A stretch of DNA of 64,000 nt from Vombatus ursinus. Taxonomy: Eukaryota > Chordata > Mammalia > Diprotodontia > Vombatidae. The stretch spans positions 26,603,363 to 26,667,362 of the forward strand of contig NW_020954569.1 of assembly GCF_900497805.2 (NCBI RefSeq), written 5' to 3'. The position numbers were made by a program, and so were the translations under genes. This document shows, piece after piece, positions 63,930-64,000 of this stretch (the first letter of the stretch is position 1; each line of letters starts with the position of its first letter). Under the pieces are notes generated by a model. That model ran no database searches. It was not told the DNA's origin and was given only the letters and a program-made list of their open reading frames with translations.

Positions 63930-64000
63930 ATTCTTAAGAAGAGGAGCCATGTCTACCTTATAGTTCTCATTGCACCAAGCACAGTGTTAAACATGCAGTA
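63930..64000 (+). repeat. L2-type 3' end, cut by window edge
   Basis: 'gaggagccatgtctacctta' then 'gcaccaagcacagtgttaaa'. Confidence 0.6.

Overview
The window is the middle of one vertebrate nuclear gene, ANKH (progressive ankylosis homologue, a multipass membrane protein that raises extracellular pyrophosphate by exporting ATP/citrate/pyrophosphate). Nine consecutive coding exons lie on the + strand. Each has GT-AG borders and a continuous phase, and together they encode about 350 of roughly 492 residues (106-455 in human numbering, recalled from memory). By comparison with the human 12-exon gene they are exons 3-11. The promoter, exons 1-2, exon 12 and the 3' UTR lie outside the window. I see no second functional protein or RNA gene.

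The organism is most likely a marsupial. At least five well-preserved copies of a short tRNA-derived SINE of the metatherian WSINE1/MAR1 type occur (about 3.1, 12.7, 19.5, 36.7 and 60.3 kb), some still with intact target-site duplications. They sit among marsupial-type L1 pieces and the mammal-wide MIR, L2 and L3/CR1 fossils. The base composition is AT-rich with few CpGs, and no CpG island is visible.

Layout: 1-2.1 kb, end of intron 2; exon 3 at 2.1 kb; exon 4 at 5.5 kb; an 8.3 kb intron 4 with an internally deleted L1 and a SINE; exon 5 at 13.9 kb; a palindromic hAT-like element in intron 5; exon 6 at 16.3 kb; exon 7 at 20.0 kb; an intron 7 rich in L3/CR1 and L2 relics; exon 8 at 26.0 kb; a 32.6 kb intron 8 holding most of the repeats (a nested L2/MIR/L1 stack at 47-49.1 kb, a local 300-bp duplication at 33.3/34.5 kb, L1 copies at 56.0-58.7 kb); exon 9 at 58.7 kb; a young SINE in intron 9; exons 10 and 11 at 61.3 and 61.9 kb; then the start of intron 11.

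The points most worth a second look are: an antisense L1 remnant that appears to run right up to, and perhaps supply, the polypyrimidine tract of the exon 9 splice acceptor; an L1 copy that joins its 5' end directly to its 3' tail; several pairs of unclassified duplicated segments; a perfect 24-bp direct repeat in intron 5; and a run of five phase-0 exons, any of which could be skipped without a frameshift.
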